Below the pieces are notes generated by a model that saw nothing but the letters and a program-made list of their open reading frames with translations, searched no databases and had not been told where the DNA came from. Below are positions 19,325-28,032 of a stretch of DNA of 64,000 nt, one piece after another (the stretch's first letter is position 1; every line of letters begins with the position of its first letter). Both the position numbers and the translations under genes were made by a program. Source of the stretch: Alteromonas sp. RKMC-009 (lineage in GTDB: Bacteria; Pseudomonadota; Gammaproteobacteria; Enterobacterales; Alteromonadaceae); NCBI RefSeq assembly GCF_003584565.2, contig NZ_CP031010.1:4712001-4776000 (forward strand), given 5' to 3'.

Positions 19325-20275
19325 ATGAGTTACAAGCAGTTGATCGAGGGACAACGATACCAGATTGAGGCCTACTTACGCGAGGGTTTCAGTTACAGGG
19401 AGATCGGAAAACGTCTGAGCGTGAGTCACAGCACAATCAGTCGGGAAGTAAATCGCAATAGAATTCGGGATAACCACTATTTGCCGGAAGTGGCTCAGGC
19501 GAAGGCATTGAAGCGACGTAGCCAAGCCGCAAAGTTCAGGATGTCTGAACTGACGATTACCTTTGTTGAGTTCGGGCTGAACGAAAAATGGAGCCCTGAG
19601 CAAATTGCTGGTGTAGGTAAAATCATCGGTCATCATGTCAGTCACGAATGGATTTATCGCTACGTCCAGCGTGATAAATTGAGTGGCGGTAGGTTGTACA
19701 AACAGCTGCGCCAGAGTCACAGAAGGTATCGTAAAGGTGACCGTGCGAAGCGGATAATTATTCCGAATCGCGTTGGCATTGAGCATCGTCCCGCTATTGT
19801 GAACAAGAAAAAACGGTTCGGTGACTGGGAAGCTGACACGGTTCTGGGCAAGCAAGGAACGGGCGCGATTGTTAGTCTAGTCGAGCGCAAAAGTAAGCTA
19901 TACCTGATACGCAAAGTGCCAGCGAAAAGCGCAGCAGACGTGGCCCGAGCCATAGTTGGCATGCTGTGGAAATATCGAGGTCATGTCCGAACAATCACAG
20001 CGGACAACGGCAGCGAATTCTGTGACCACGAGCTGGTCGCTGAGAAGCTCAAAACCAATATCTACTTCGCGAATCCGTACTCATCCTGGGAACGCGGACT
20101 GAATGAGAACTTCAACGGTTTACTGCGCCAGTACATCAGGAAAGGCACCGATTTACGGACGGTATCGGATAGGCAAATTAGTGAAATAGAGCGGGCATTA
20201 AATGCCAGACCGAGAAAGAGCCTCGGCTTCAGGCAACCTGTTGCGGTATTCAATGAATTACGCAAGGCTGCCTAA
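19325..20275 (+). CDS. IS30-family transposase
   Basis: A 316-residue DDE transposase, full length and without frameshift. An N-terminal helix-turn-helix (GFSYREIGKRLSVSHSTISR, residues 21-40) precedes the catalytic core: FGDWEADTV (Asp167/Asp171), TITADNGSEF (Asp227) and GLNENFNGLLRQYI with Glu261. The C-terminal block ALNARPRKSLGFRQP is characteristic of IS30. It fills the element almost completely, and the stop is 7 bases from the right inverted repeat. Nothing argues against activity. Confidence 0.95.
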   Translation: MSYKQLIEGQRYQIEAYLREGFSYREIGKRLSVSHSTISREVNRNRIRDNHYLPEVAQAKALKRRSQAAKFRMSELTITFVEFGLNEKWSPEQIAGVGKIIGHHVSHEWIYRYVQRDKLSGGRLYKQLRQSHRRYRKGDRAKRIIIPNRVGIEHRPAIVNKKKRFGDWEADTVLGKQGTGAIVSLVERKSKLYLIRKVPAKSAADVARAIVGMLWKYRGHVRTITADNGSEFCDHELVAEKLKTNIYFANPYSSWERGLNENFNGLLRQYIRKGTDLRTVSDRQISEIERALNARPRKSLGFRQPVAVFNELRKAA

Positions 20276-20281
20276 TTTAGC

Positions 20282-20307
20282 GAGTGGTGCACTTCGGAGT
20301 TGAATTC
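20282..20307 (-). repeat. Right terminal inverted repeat of the IS30 element
   Basis: The reverse complement begins GAATTCA and ends AAGTGCACCACTC. The five mismatches to the left end fall in the six-base middle section. Confidence 0.85.
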
Positions 20308-20473
20308 GCGGGTAGGTACACGTGGCTGCCGGGAATAAAGTGCCGGTGACGACATTAAGTGCAAACAAATGTTCGCGGAAGAATGGAAAAGCGACTAGCT
20401 GGTATAGAGAGTGTTAAAAAACCATAGATTATCATCTAATCTTGCGTCTATTTCCCCTGATTAGACCAGTATT

Positions 20474-20504
20474 TTGCTGCGAAAACTGTCTCATCCTCTA
20501 TAAT
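20474..20504 (+). promoter_or_regulatory. Candidate promoter of aroQ-accBC
   Basis: A perfect TATAAT (20499-20504) is preceded by TTGCTG at 20474-20479 with a 19-base spacer, slightly long. It lies about 115 bases before the aroQ start, after the IS element and within the presumed 5' flank of the broken gene. Confidence 0.45.
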
Positions 20505-20619
20505 CTGCCGTTAACCTGGTGGAAATCCACAATTCGTGGTTCAAAATTCGTGCAAGCAGAGTTATTTTCTGTTGAAATGCGTTGTAAGCAATCATTTTAA
20601 GAAAGATAGCAGCAAGTTT

Positions 20620-21051
20620 ATGGAAATTTTGTTACTTAATGGCCCCAACCTGAATATGTTGGGCAAGCGTGAACCGGAAACCTACGGTTACCAGACGCTT
20701 CAGGACATTGTCGATAATCTGGTTGAAAAAGCCAGCGCGGCAGGTGCGTCGGTGAGCCATTTCCAGTCTAACGCAGAACACGAATTGATCAACCGCATTC
20801 ATGATGCCATGGGAAAGGTCGATGCTATCATCATCAATCCTGCGGCATTTACACATACCAGTGTCGCCCTTCGTGATGCACTGTTAAGTGTAAACATCCC
20901 TTTCATTGAAGTGCATTTGTCTAATGTGCATGCAAGGGAACCTTTCCGCCATCATTCATATCTATCTGACGTTGCTGCAGGTGTCATCCTTGGCTTAGGT
21001 GCCATTGGCTATGAACTCGCATTGACGGCAGCCCTGAACCTGAAAAACTGA
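20620..21051 (+). CDS. aroQ: 3-dehydroquinate dehydratase, type II
   Basis: A 143-residue type II dehydroquinase that makes 3-dehydroshikimate in the shikimate pathway to aromatic amino acids. Family motifs are [20 protein letters not shown] (catalytic Tyr), [31 protein letters not shown] and [19 protein letters not shown] with its catalytic His. The start at 20620 matches the family N-terminus; the frame extends 28 codons upstream without conserved content. It is followed by accB after 20 bases, the usual gammaproteobacterial aroQ-accB-accC order. Confidence 0.97.
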   Translation: MEILLLNGPNLNMLGKREPETYGYQTLQDIVDNLVEKASAAGASVSHFQSNAEHELINRIHDAMGKVDAIIINPAAFTHTSVALRDALLSVNIPFIEVHLSNVHAREPFRHHSYLSDVAAGVILGLGAIGYELALTAALNLKN

Positions 21052-21071
21052 ATTAAAAACGAGAAATGACA

Positions 21072-21533
21072 ATGGATATCAGAAAAATTAAAAAACTCAT
21101 CGAACTGGTTGAAGAATCCGGTATTGCCGAACTGGAAATCACTGAAGGTGAGGAATCTGTACGCATCCACCGTGGTCCTACCGGTGCTGCTGCACCAATG
21201 GCTTACAACTATGCTGCACCGGCGCCTGCTCCTGTAGCTGCACCTGTTGCTGCCGCTGCGCCTGTTGCTGAAGCTCCGGCTGCCGAGCAAGGTCCTACTG
21301 GCCATCAGGTTAAATCTCCGATGGTTGGTACGTTCTACCGCGCTTCTTCTCCTACTGCCAAGTCATTCGTTGAAGTCGGTCAGTCTGTAAACGTTGGCGA
21401 TACCCTTTGTATCATCGAAGCAATGAAGATGATGAACCAGATTGAAGCTGACAAAGCGGGTGTTGTTAAAGCTATTCTGGTTGAAAACCAGGAACCGGTA
21501 GAGTTCGATCAGCCTCTGTTCATCATCGAATAA
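21072..21533 (+). CDS. accB: Biotin carboxyl carrier protein of acetyl-CoA carboxylase
   Basis: A 153-residue carrier protein, the biotinylated subunit of acetyl-CoA carboxylase in fatty-acid synthesis. The N-terminus [16 protein letters not shown] is standard. An Ala/Pro linker (about 40-78) leads into the biotinyl domain with the target lysine in [12 protein letters not shown] (near residue 119). I use the ATG at 21072 because GAGA sits seven bases upstream; an ATG six bases earlier is too close to it. It is co-transcribed with accC, 13 bases downstream. Confidence 0.96.
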   Translation: MDIRKIKKLIELVEESGIAELEITEGEESVRIHRGPTGAAAPMAYNYAAPAPAPVAAPVAAAAPVAEAPAAEQGPTGHQVKSPMVGTFYRASSPTAKSFVEVGQSVNVGDTLCIIEAMKMMNQIEADKAGVVKAILVENQEPVEFDQPLFIIE

Positions 21534-21546
21534 TCAGGCGGCCGAT

Positions 21547-22890
21547 ATGTTAGATAAAGTACTCATAGCTAACCGCGGAGAAATCGCGTTACGTATTTTG
21601 CGTGCCTGTAAAGAACTGGGCATCAAAACCGTAGCCGTGCACTCTACCGCGGACAGAAACTTAAAACACGTACTGCTGGCAGATGAATCCATCTGTATTG
21701 GTGGTGCTTCTGCAACTGAAAGTTACCTGAACATTCCGCGCATTATTGCTGCGGCAGAGGTAACCAATTCAATTGCAATCCACCCCGGCTACGGCTTCCT
21801 GGCGGAAAACGCTGCGTTTGCTGAAGCGGTCGAGAAAAGCGGTTTTATCTTTGTTGGTCCGAAAGCGGACACCATCAACCTGATGGGCGACAAAGTGTCA
21901 GCGATTAACGCCATGAAAAAAGCCGGTGTTCCTTGTGTACCTGGTTCCGATGGCCCGCTGACCGACGATGAAGAACGCAACAAAGCCATTGCTAAACGCA
22001 TCGGTTATCCAATCATCGTTAAAGCTGCCGGTGGTGGTGGTGGTCGTGGTATGCGTGTTGTACGCAGCGAAAGCGAACTGATCCAATCTATCGCAACCAC
22101 ACAGGCAGAAGCCGGTGCCGCGTTCGGTAACCCGGTTGTGTACATGGAAAAGTTCCTTGAGAATCCCCGTCACGTGGAGATTCAGGTACTGTCAGACGGT
22201 CAGGGCAATGCGATTCACTTAGGTGAACGTGACTGTTCAATGCAACGTCGTCACCAGAAAGTTGTGGAAGAAGCGCCGGCGCCGGGTATTTCCGAGCAAA
22301 TGCGTAACAAAATTGGCGAGCGCTGCTGTAAAGCTTGTGTAGAAATTGGTTACCGCGGTGCAGGTACGTTCGAATTCCTGTACGAGAACGGCGAATTCTA
22401 TTTCATCGAAATGAACACCCGTATTCAGGTAGAGCACCCGGTTTCTGAAATGATCACCGGCGTTGACCTGATTAAAGAACAGCTTCGCATTGCTGGCGGT
22501 CAGCCACTGTCTGTTGACCAGTCACAGGTACAAATTCGTGGCCACGCCATTGAATGCCGTATCAATGCGGAAGACCCGGACACGTTCATTCCAAGCCCCG
22601 GCACAATCAACACTTTCCACTCTCCGGGTGGTCTGGGTGTACGCTGGGAATCACATATTTACAGCGGCTACACCGTACCGCCGTATTATGATTCCATGAT
22701 TGGTAAACTCATCACTTACGGTGAAAGCCGTGATGAAGCCATTGCCCGCATGCGCCACGCGCTGGACGAACTGGTAGTAGACGGGATCAAAACCAACATC
22801 CCGTTACAGCGCCGTATCATGGCCGATGAAAACTTCTTTGCCGGTGGTACTAACATCCACTATCTTGAGAAGAAACTCGGTATGGCGTAA
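21547..22890 (+). CDS. accC: Biotin carboxylase subunit of acetyl-CoA carboxylase
   Basis: A 447-residue ATP-grasp enzyme that carboxylates the biotin on AccB using bicarbonate and ATP. The N-terminus [20 protein letters not shown], the glycine-rich ATP loop [31 protein letters not shown] and the active-site block [15 protein letters not shown] are all present. It is the last gene of aroQ-accB-accC and is followed by a strong terminator. In many relatives prmA comes next; here about 17 kb of other genes intervene. Confidence 0.98.
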   Translation: MLDKVLIANRGEIALRILRACKELGIKTVAVHSTADRNLKHVLLADESICIGGASATESYLNIPRIIAAAEVTNSIAIHPGYGFLAENAAFAEAVEKSGFIFVGPKADTINLMGDKVSAINAMKKAGVPCVPGSDGPLTDDEERNKAIAKRIGYPIIVKAAGGGGGRGMRVVRSESELIQSIATTQAEAGAAFGNPVVYMEKFLENPRHVEIQVLSDGQGNAIHLGERDCSMQRRHQKVVEEAPAPGISEQMRNKIGERCCKACVEIGYRGAGTFEFLYENGEFYFIEMNTRIQVEHPVSEMITGVDLIKEQLRIAGGQPLSVDQSQVQIRGHAIECRINAEDPDTFIPSPGTINTFHSPGGLGVRWESHIYSGYTVPPYYDSMIGKLITYGESRDEAIARMRHALDELVVDGIKTNIPLQRRIMADENFFAGGTNIHYLEKKLGMA

Positions 22891-22905
22891 ACGTCAAAAA
22901 TCGAT

Positions 22906-22932
22906 AAAACACCCGCTTTTGCGGGTGTTTTT
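22906..22932 (+). terminator. Rho-independent terminator of accC
   Basis: AAAACACCCGC-TTTT-GCGGGTGTTTT is an 11-bp stem with a 4-base loop running into T residues, 15 bases after the accC stop. Confidence 0.93.
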
Positions 22933-22986
22933 GTTTGTGCTGTTTTTACCGTCCTGAGAGTATGAAACGAAGAAAAGGAGAAAACT

Positions 22987-23514
22987 GTGCGAAAATTTCT
23001 GTTACTCACGCTCATCATTAGCACCGCTGGATGTTCCAGTCAGGACTGGCGCAGTGCGTCCAGAGAGCCTGCGGGCATTGCTTATGCGCCGGAAAACTTT
23101 TCAGACGCGGTTATCGAAGTCTATGCGGCTGATGCATACAGCTGGCGTGGCTGGTTCGCCGTGCATACCTGGATTGCGGTAAAGCCGCAGGATGCACCGG
23201 AGTACACAGTGTATGAAGTCACAGGCTGGCGGGTAAAAAGTGGCCTGCCTGCATTGAGGGAGTACACCACGCCGACGCCGGATCGCTACTGGTATGGAGC
23301 AAAACCGGAGAAAGTCCTTTCAGTTACCGGTGAAAAAGCCAGAGCTTTGTTACCTAAGGTGCAGGAAGCCGTTGCCCGCTATCCCTGGGCAAATGAATAT
23401 ACCCTTTTTCCGGGTCCGAACAGCAATACCTTTCCGGCCTGGGTAGGCCTTCAGGTTCCTGAGCTGGAACTGGATATGCCTTTTACCGCAATTGGTTCAG
23501 GTTACGCCAGGTAA
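22987..23514 (+). CDS. DUF3750-type lipoprotein
   Basis: A 175-residue predicted lipoprotein. The start is a GTG at 22987 with AAGGAG just upstream. The signal peptide ends in STAGC, lipidation at Cys16. The body matches the DUF3750 family as I know it: a Trp- and Tyr-rich sequence including SWRGWFAVHTWIAVK and the acidic/aromatic stretch YPWANEYTLFPGPNSNTF. No catalytic function is established. It stands alone after the accC terminator and marks the left edge of the accessory block. Confidence 0.75.
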   Translation: MRKFLLLTLIISTAGCSSQDWRSASREPAGIAYAPENFSDAVIEVYAADAYSWRGWFAVHTWIAVKPQDAPEYTVYEVTGWRVKSGLPALREYTTPTPDRYWYGAKPEKVLSVTGEKARALLPKVQEAVARYPWANEYTLFPGPNSNTFPAWVGLQVPELELDMPFTAIGSGYAR

Positions 23515-23643
23515 TGTTTGGTTACACTTCGCGGGTGGCTTAACAACGCATCAGCATCTACCTTATGAGTGCACCGGACGGACTGGTGCATCAGATACCC
23601 GCTCTTTACAGGTGTGTCTGACGATTCATTAAGGAGTTGTTTT

Positions 23644-24198
23644 ATGTCGCCTTTTTTCAAAGCTGCCCCGCTGTTAGCTTCTGCAGTTGCCGCCGGCTTG
23701 TTTGCTCCCTCTGCTTTGGCTGATGAAGACAGTGGTCTTTACGCCGGAGCCGGTTTTTTCACAACAACGTCTGAAGATTGCAGTAGTTGCGGCTACTCCG
23801 GTCAGTATGTGGAAGCCGGATACGATTTCAATGAAATTACCTCTGTAGAATTCAAATATGGCCGTGAAAAAGGGATGATTACCATTGCCTACGCCGGGTT
23901 AAATTTGGGTCACGATTTCAATACAGACTGGTTTCGTTTCTATGGGAAGCTGGGGGTATCGCGGATAGATGAAGACAACGCAGTGATAGACTCCGTTATC
24001 TGTAATGAATTTGAATGCATTCCGAGCTACTACTCCAGTACCTATCGCAGAAATGAGTTTACTGCCGGAATAGGCGCGAGATTCACCTTTTCAGGTAAAG
24101 CGCAGGGCTTTTATGCCAAGCTCGAATCAACAGCAGTATCAGACTCTGGCGATGACGTTTCTGCGGCATTGATGGCGGGTATTGGTTACCGCTTTTGA
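23644..24198 (+). CDS. Small outer-membrane beta-barrel protein
   Basis: A 184-residue exported protein. AAGGAG precedes the ATG at 23644. The signal peptide runs to ...APSALA. The mature protein alternates polar and hydrophobic residues in short strands (LYAGAGFFTTT, YVEAGYDFNEI, FYGKLGVSRID) and ends in GIGYRF, with a terminal Phe typical of outer-membrane barrels. Its size fits an 8-stranded OmpA/OmpX-like barrel. A CSSC motif near residue 40 may form a disulfide. The specific function is unknown. Confidence 0.72.
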   Translation: MSPFFKAAPLLASAVAAGLFAPSALADEDSGLYAGAGFFTTTSEDCSSCGYSGQYVEAGYDFNEITSVEFKYGREKGMITIAYAGLNLGHDFNTDWFRFYGKLGVSRIDEDNAVIDSVICNEFECIPSYYSSTYRRNEFTAGIGARFTFSGKAQGFYAKLESTAVSDSGDDVSAALMAGIGYRF

Positions 24199-24529
24199 TT
24201 TCGCGTGCAGGGAGGTGGTGCTTCCGCCTCTCTCCTATGCCTCGTAAAATCATTCGCAAGATCATTCGTAAAATACGATTTCACTCATCGCTTTTTCCCG
24301 ATATCCGGACCAGCTGGTCAGCGCTATTATAATCTCAACTTCAAACGGGAAGGCCTCTTCCTGAACATCTCTCCCGATGTGTTTGAGTTCCCAATCTCAT
24401 TGCGTTCCACTTCTATGCCAGCCCCGTGCTGGCTTTTTTTTGCCCTGAATATTTGTCGCCTGAGCTAATGTAATAAATTCATCGTATTGTGTTTGGTTCA
24501 TTTGTGTCCGGTATATGGAAAGCAGTGTT
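24199..24529. other. Spacer between two outer-membrane protein genes
   Basis: No convincing gene. A short imperfect tandem repeat (two copies of ATCATTCG-like units near 24248-24271) and the terminator at 24417 are the only structures seen. A plus-strand frame at 24205-24468 is crossed by that terminator and has no family features. Confidence 0.4.
24417..24441 (+). terminator. Rho-independent terminator
   Basis: GCCAGC-CCCGT-GCTGGC is followed by eight T residues. It ends transcription from the small beta-barrel gene before the next outer-membrane gene. Confidence 0.88.
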
Positions 24530-25450
24530 ATGTGGCGGTATTTTTCAGGTTTGTGTGTTGCTCTTTTTATCAGCACCAGTGCTTCGGGTCAGAGTGAATG
24601 GACTTTTAACGACAAGCTGGATTTACAGGTTCGTTCAGATGCCCGCTCAGACAGAGATCACCGCACTCAATACCGGATCCGCTATTATCCTCAACTCGCT
24701 ATGGGGGAAAGCTGGAGCCTGAACAGTTTTATTGTCACCGGAAATGACTTCTCCTCAAGTCATAACACCTTGTTTGACGGTAGCAGCCAGCAGTTTCATG
24801 TCCGTCGTTTATATGTCAGACATACATCACCGGCAGGCAAGACGGAGATTGGTATTATTCCCACCTACAAAGGGCGGGTATCTTCCACCGGCTTGTCGAA
24901 AGACGGGTGGATTGAAGGTATTCGCCATGTGGTTAATCTGAACAGTCATCACGCTGTAGAACTGGTTGCCGGACAACTGGATAACCAGGATCCCTCAAAT
25001 GCTCTGCAACTACCGGCGAAACTGGATTATGCTGAGCTTGAGTATTCGGGTCGCTTTTCAGATAAAGCCGGCTTTGAGATCAGTCTGGAGCGCATGACAG
25101 GCGGTAATTTTGTCCGCAGTGAATACCGCTATGCCTGGCACCCGCAGCATGAAATATTTATTGAGTGGATCCAGCGCCTTGACCAGTCACGCAATAAAGC
25201 CATTATTGGCGTTGCCGGCGAAGGTGCCATTAAAAACTATCCGCTGTCTTACTTTGTCTACGCTTCCCGGGTTGATGAAGGGCTGGGTTCCCGTGCGGAA
25301 CTCACCGAGGACTTTCTCGGATACGGTCATGGCTTTTCCGGCGAAATAGGCGGCAGTGCGCTGTTCGCAGAAGATGCTGAATGGTTTATCCGGCTGGACG
25401 TGGTGGACAACGTGGAGCGTGTTCTCACCGGTTTGAAAATGAAGTTATAA
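24530..25450 (+). CDS. Exported outer-membrane beta-barrel-like protein
   Basis: A 306-residue protein with a signal peptide (MWRYFSGLCVALFISTSASG) and strand-rich sequence throughout (YRIRYYPQLAMG, FHVRRLYVRHTS, GFEISLERMTGG, SYFVYASRVDEG) ending LKMKL. It looks like a porin-type or phosphate-selective-porin-like barrel, but I cannot name a family with certainty. I prefer the ATG at 24530, which gives a clean signal peptide after GGAAAG; another in-frame ATG lies five codons earlier. It has no operon partners. Confidence 0.6.
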   Translation: MWRYFSGLCVALFISTSASGQSEWTFNDKLDLQVRSDARSDRDHRTQYRIRYYPQLAMGESWSLNSFIVTGNDFSSSHNTLFDGSSQQFHVRRLYVRHTSPAGKTEIGIIPTYKGRVSSTGLSKDGWIEGIRHVVNLNSHHAVELVAGQLDNQDPSNALQLPAKLDYAELEYSGRFSDKAGFEISLERMTGGNFVRSEYRYAWHPQHEIFIEWIQRLDQSRNKAIIGVAGEGAIKNYPLSYFVYASRVDEGLGSRAELTEDFLGYGHGFSGEIGGSALFAEDAEWFIRLDVVDNVERVLTGLKMKL

Positions 25451-25475
25451 AAAAGGCCTTCCCGGAGAGAAGGCC
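25449..25475 (-). terminator. Rho-independent terminator of the nuclease gene
   Basis: GGCCTTC and GAAGGCC pair around a seven-base loop. The T tract follows on the minus strand (A run at 25449-25454), so it serves the nuclease gene ending at 25566. It abuts the stop of the convergent outer-membrane gene. Confidence 0.82.
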
Positions 25476-25565
25476 AAACAGCAAGAACGCGTACACACTT
25501 CAACAGTGCATAATAAAATACGCAGGAGAAAACCCGCGGGTTCAGCAACGATGCATTAAGCATTT

Positions 25566-27689
25566 TTAATCCTGTTGCTGCGTCATCACCAGCAGTTCGC
25601 CTGACGCCCTTGCATCAGACAATGCCCGGTGATGCTGTTCCATATCAATGCCGAAGTGTTTTGTCAGCGCCGCCAGTGAATATGAGGCAAGTCCGGGAAA
25701 GGCTTTTCTGGACTCTCTGACAGTACATAACTTGGGCCGCCGGAAAGGCTGCTCAAGACGGGCAAATTCCTGTTTGATAAATCCATAGTCGAAATTGACG
25801 TTATGGGCGACAAACACACAGTCACGGGTAAAAGCATCAATGGATTCAGCTACGTCGGCAAATACCGGCGCACCGGCAACCATATCGTTACTGATCCCGG
25901 TCAGTCTGGTAATAGACGAAGGAATGTGTCGCTGCGGATTGATTAAAGACTGCCACTCATCCACCACTACCCCGTTGATGATTTTCACAATGCCGACTTC
26001 GGTGATCCGGTGATACTGGCTGTTACCGCCTGTGGTTTCGATATCGACAACAGCGTAGGGCTGCTCCGGGTCACGGTACCAGCTTACCTGCGTTATTTGC
26101 ACATCAAATCCGGCCTGCTGCAGCTTCTGAATACTGACAAGCTGGTTGCGGCGAAGCTGATCGCCGGGCGCCTTAATTTCTTCAAACCGCAGCGCCCCGT
26201 TTTCCACCACCATAATATCGGGGAACCCGTCACGCAGACTGGCAAAATCCTGCGCCATCATTTTCAGCATGGCGGTTACCTGTGTAACCGGCGCATGTGT
26301 CAGCAAGCCTTTGACCGGGTCCAGCAATTTTGCTCCCCACAGGAACAGGCTGTTCGATTCTCCATAATGGGCAGCGGCCATGGCCGTTACATGCTTCATC
26401 AGTGCGTCTGCAGTAGTAAAACTTGCCAGCAGTTCATCAATTTTTACCGCAAATGAATCGTATAAAGCATTATTCTTCAGGCTTTGGGGACGCCGGTCGA
26501 AGGCAGTTACCGGCGCATCCTCTTCAAACAATAATGTCCAGAACGTGAGGGCAAACAGACTCCGCCACAAGCGATTCTCAGTTCGCCAGGCTTCAGCGCC
26601 GTGACGCTGATACCAGGCAATGACGCCCCGTTCAACAGACTGATTCTGACTCTCGTCCAGTTGCAGCGTACGGGACGCGTTGCGCAACATATCAGTCACG
26701 ATACTGGTGCGCTTCTTATGATATTTACGCTGATAAAAATCTTCTGCGAAAGCCAGCAATGTATCTGAGGGCGGGGTATCGATAATGCTTTCCAGACTTT
26801 GCTTTACCTCGTCTTTTAATCCCTCTTTGTAAGCTTCCCGAATCCATTTTTCTTTTGCTGTGTCGCCGGGAGACTGTTCAAGAAAAGTCAGTGCAGCCTG
26901 CCGGTCGACAGAAAGTAGCTTTGACCCCAGTTTTGCGTGGTATTTTTCCGCCAGCACCGCTGAGATGGTGGAGAAGGTTTCCGGCACGGGGGCTTTCGCT
27001 GCTGCCAGACAGGCCTCATCATCAAGAAAATCCAGTTCGCCGGTGCGTGAGGCATAGTAAAAAGCAGCGCCGGCATCCTCCGGCAATTCGAAGCGGGCCT
27101 GATCAGACACAGCCTGGCCCCGCGTACGCATGATGCCGAGATCACGCATGGAAAACTGATTCAGCCGCCCTTTAGTGTTTCCGAAGAACAGAAACAGTAA
27201 ATAACGCATAGTGGCATCGAAGCGGCAAAACAATAAATGCTCCACCGACAATGACGCCGGCCAGCCGTGACGTTTTATGCCATCGAATAAGTCTGCCATC
27301 AGCACACTCTTTTTTGCTGAAGCAGGCTGACCGCTGATCCCGAGATCATGCAGATATTGCAGAATGTCGGCCTTGGTCAGCATACCGGCCAGTTCCTGCA
27401 GCGGCGCTTCTGTTACACACCCGAACCAGCCGGAGGCGGAAAGCGCATCTATTTGCTGCTGCGGATGCGGTATTTCTTCGTAGTAGAAATGCTCACGGTT
27501 GATGATGGCGTATTTGCGGTTTGCTGCACGGGCGATGATGCATTGCTGCGGTTCCGGCAGTGCATTGAAATCCTCAATAAAACGCCGCGCACTGTCGTCC
27601 AGCAATGCGCCACTGGCACCGTCGAAAAAGGACAAAAACTCGCGGAAGTGATCAAGATAATATTTTTCAGGCAACGTTTTACGCATCAT
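25566..27689 (-). CDS. FAN1-like VRR-NUC nuclease fused to a DEDDh 3'-5' exonuclease
   Basis: A roughly 707-residue two-nuclease protein (numbering here counts from a GTG at 27695, two codons before the preferred ATG at 27689). Residues 1-440 are helical and resemble FAN1-type N-terminal and SAP-like regions. The VRR-NUC core at about 485-540 has GFPDIMVV (Asp493), RFEEIKAPGDQL (Glu506, Lys508) and the trailing NQLVSIQKLQ, the PD-(D/E)XK pattern of FAN1. From about 545 a DnaQ-like exonuclease follows with AVVDIETTG (Asp551, Glu553), AHNVNFDYGF (Asp636) and HHRALSDA (His690, Asp694), so all DEDDh residues are present. It is likely a DNA repair enzyme acting on branched or crosslinked DNA. It could be misannotated as a Pol III epsilon subunit. 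Confidence 0.8.
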   Translation of the reverse strand: MMRKTLPEKYYLDHFREFLSFFDGASGALLDDSARRFIEDFNALPEPQQCIIARAANRKYAIINREHFYYEEIPHPQQQIDALSASGWFGCVTEAPLQELAGMLTKADILQYLHDLGISGQPASAKKSVLMADLFDGIKRHGWPASLSVEHLLFCRFDATMRYLLFLFFGNTKGRLNQFSMRDLGIMRTRGQAVSDQARFELPEDAGAAFYYASRTGELDFLDDEACLAAAKAPVPETFSTISAVLAEKYHAKLGSKLLSVDRQAALTFLEQSPGDTAKEKWIREAYKEGLKDEVKQSLESIIDTPPSDTLLAFAEDFYQRKYHKKRTSIVTDMLRNASRTLQLDESQNQSVERGVIAWYQRHGAEAWRTENRLWRSLFALTFWTLLFEEDAPVTAFDRRPQSLKNNALYDSFAVKIDELLASFTTADALMKHVTAMAAAHYGESNSLFLWGAKLLDPVKGLLTHAPVTQVTAMLKMMAQDFASLRDGFPDIMVVENGALRFEEIKAPGDQLRRNQLVSIQKLQQAGFDVQITQVSWYRDPEQPYAVVDIETTGGNSQYHRITEVGIVKIINGVVVDEWQSLINPQRHIPSSITRLTGISNDMVAGAPVFADVAESIDAFTRDCVFVAHNVNFDYGFIKQEFARLEQPFRRPKLCTVRESRKAFPGLASYSLAALTKHFGIDMEQHHRALSDARASGELLVMTQQQD

Positions 27690-27839
27690 CTGCACCGGAC
27701 ACTGTACACCTGACCAAGTGTATATTTATACAGCCACCTTAATCAACCCGCCGGATGCAGTTTCCTTACAATCCGGATATCTGTTTTCTGCGTATATCAA
27801 AGGTTAACAACATCATTTAATCAGTTATCCGGAGTGGTT

Positions 27840-28031
27840 ATGAGTCTGACGACCCCTAAGTTATTTCACTGCCCCTATTGCATGGAGCCGAATGAAGTAG
27901 AAATTGATGAACAGAACGATATCAATGTTATGCAGGTACTGGATTGCCAGGTCTGCTGCCAGCCTATTGAAATGACAGTGTACAGCGACGGCGATAACCT
28001 GACCGTGCAGGTTGAGCAGGAGAATGCCTGA
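27840..28031 (+). CDS. CPXCG-motif small cysteine-rich protein
   Basis: A 63-residue zinc-ribbon-like protein of the CPXCG family. It has FHCPYCMEPNEVEID near the N-terminus and DCQVCCQP about 25 residues later, giving two CxxC pairs that probably bind zinc. The ATG at 27840 has GGAG six bases upstream. The stop is one base from the start of the flavin-reductase-like gene, so the two are probably co-expressed. The molecular role of this family is not known. Confidence 0.82.
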   Translation: MSLTTPKLFHCPYCMEPNEVEIDEQNDINVMQVLDCQVCCQPIEMTVYSDGDNLTVQVEQENA

Positions 28032-28032
28032 T

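Larger units (their letters stand above)
19225..20307 (+). mobile_element. IS30-family insertion sequence, apparently intact
   Basis: A 1083-bp element bounded by 26-bp terminal inverted repeats that match at 21 of 26 positions, enclosing one intact transposase gene. Both outermost hexamers are GAATTC. Because GAATTC is its own reverse complement, these could equally be a target-site duplication, in which case the element proper is about 6 bp shorter at each end. It sits inside an open reading frame on the minus strand. Confidence 0.88.

Noticed and set aside
24246..24272. Tandem ATCATTCG-like repeat as a CRISPR or regulatory array
   Set aside because: It has only two imperfect copies, with no spacers and no nearby cas genes.
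24205..24468. Plus-strand open frame of 87 codons between two outer-membrane protein genes
   Set aside because: It has no ribosome-binding site or family features and is crossed by a clear terminator hairpin.
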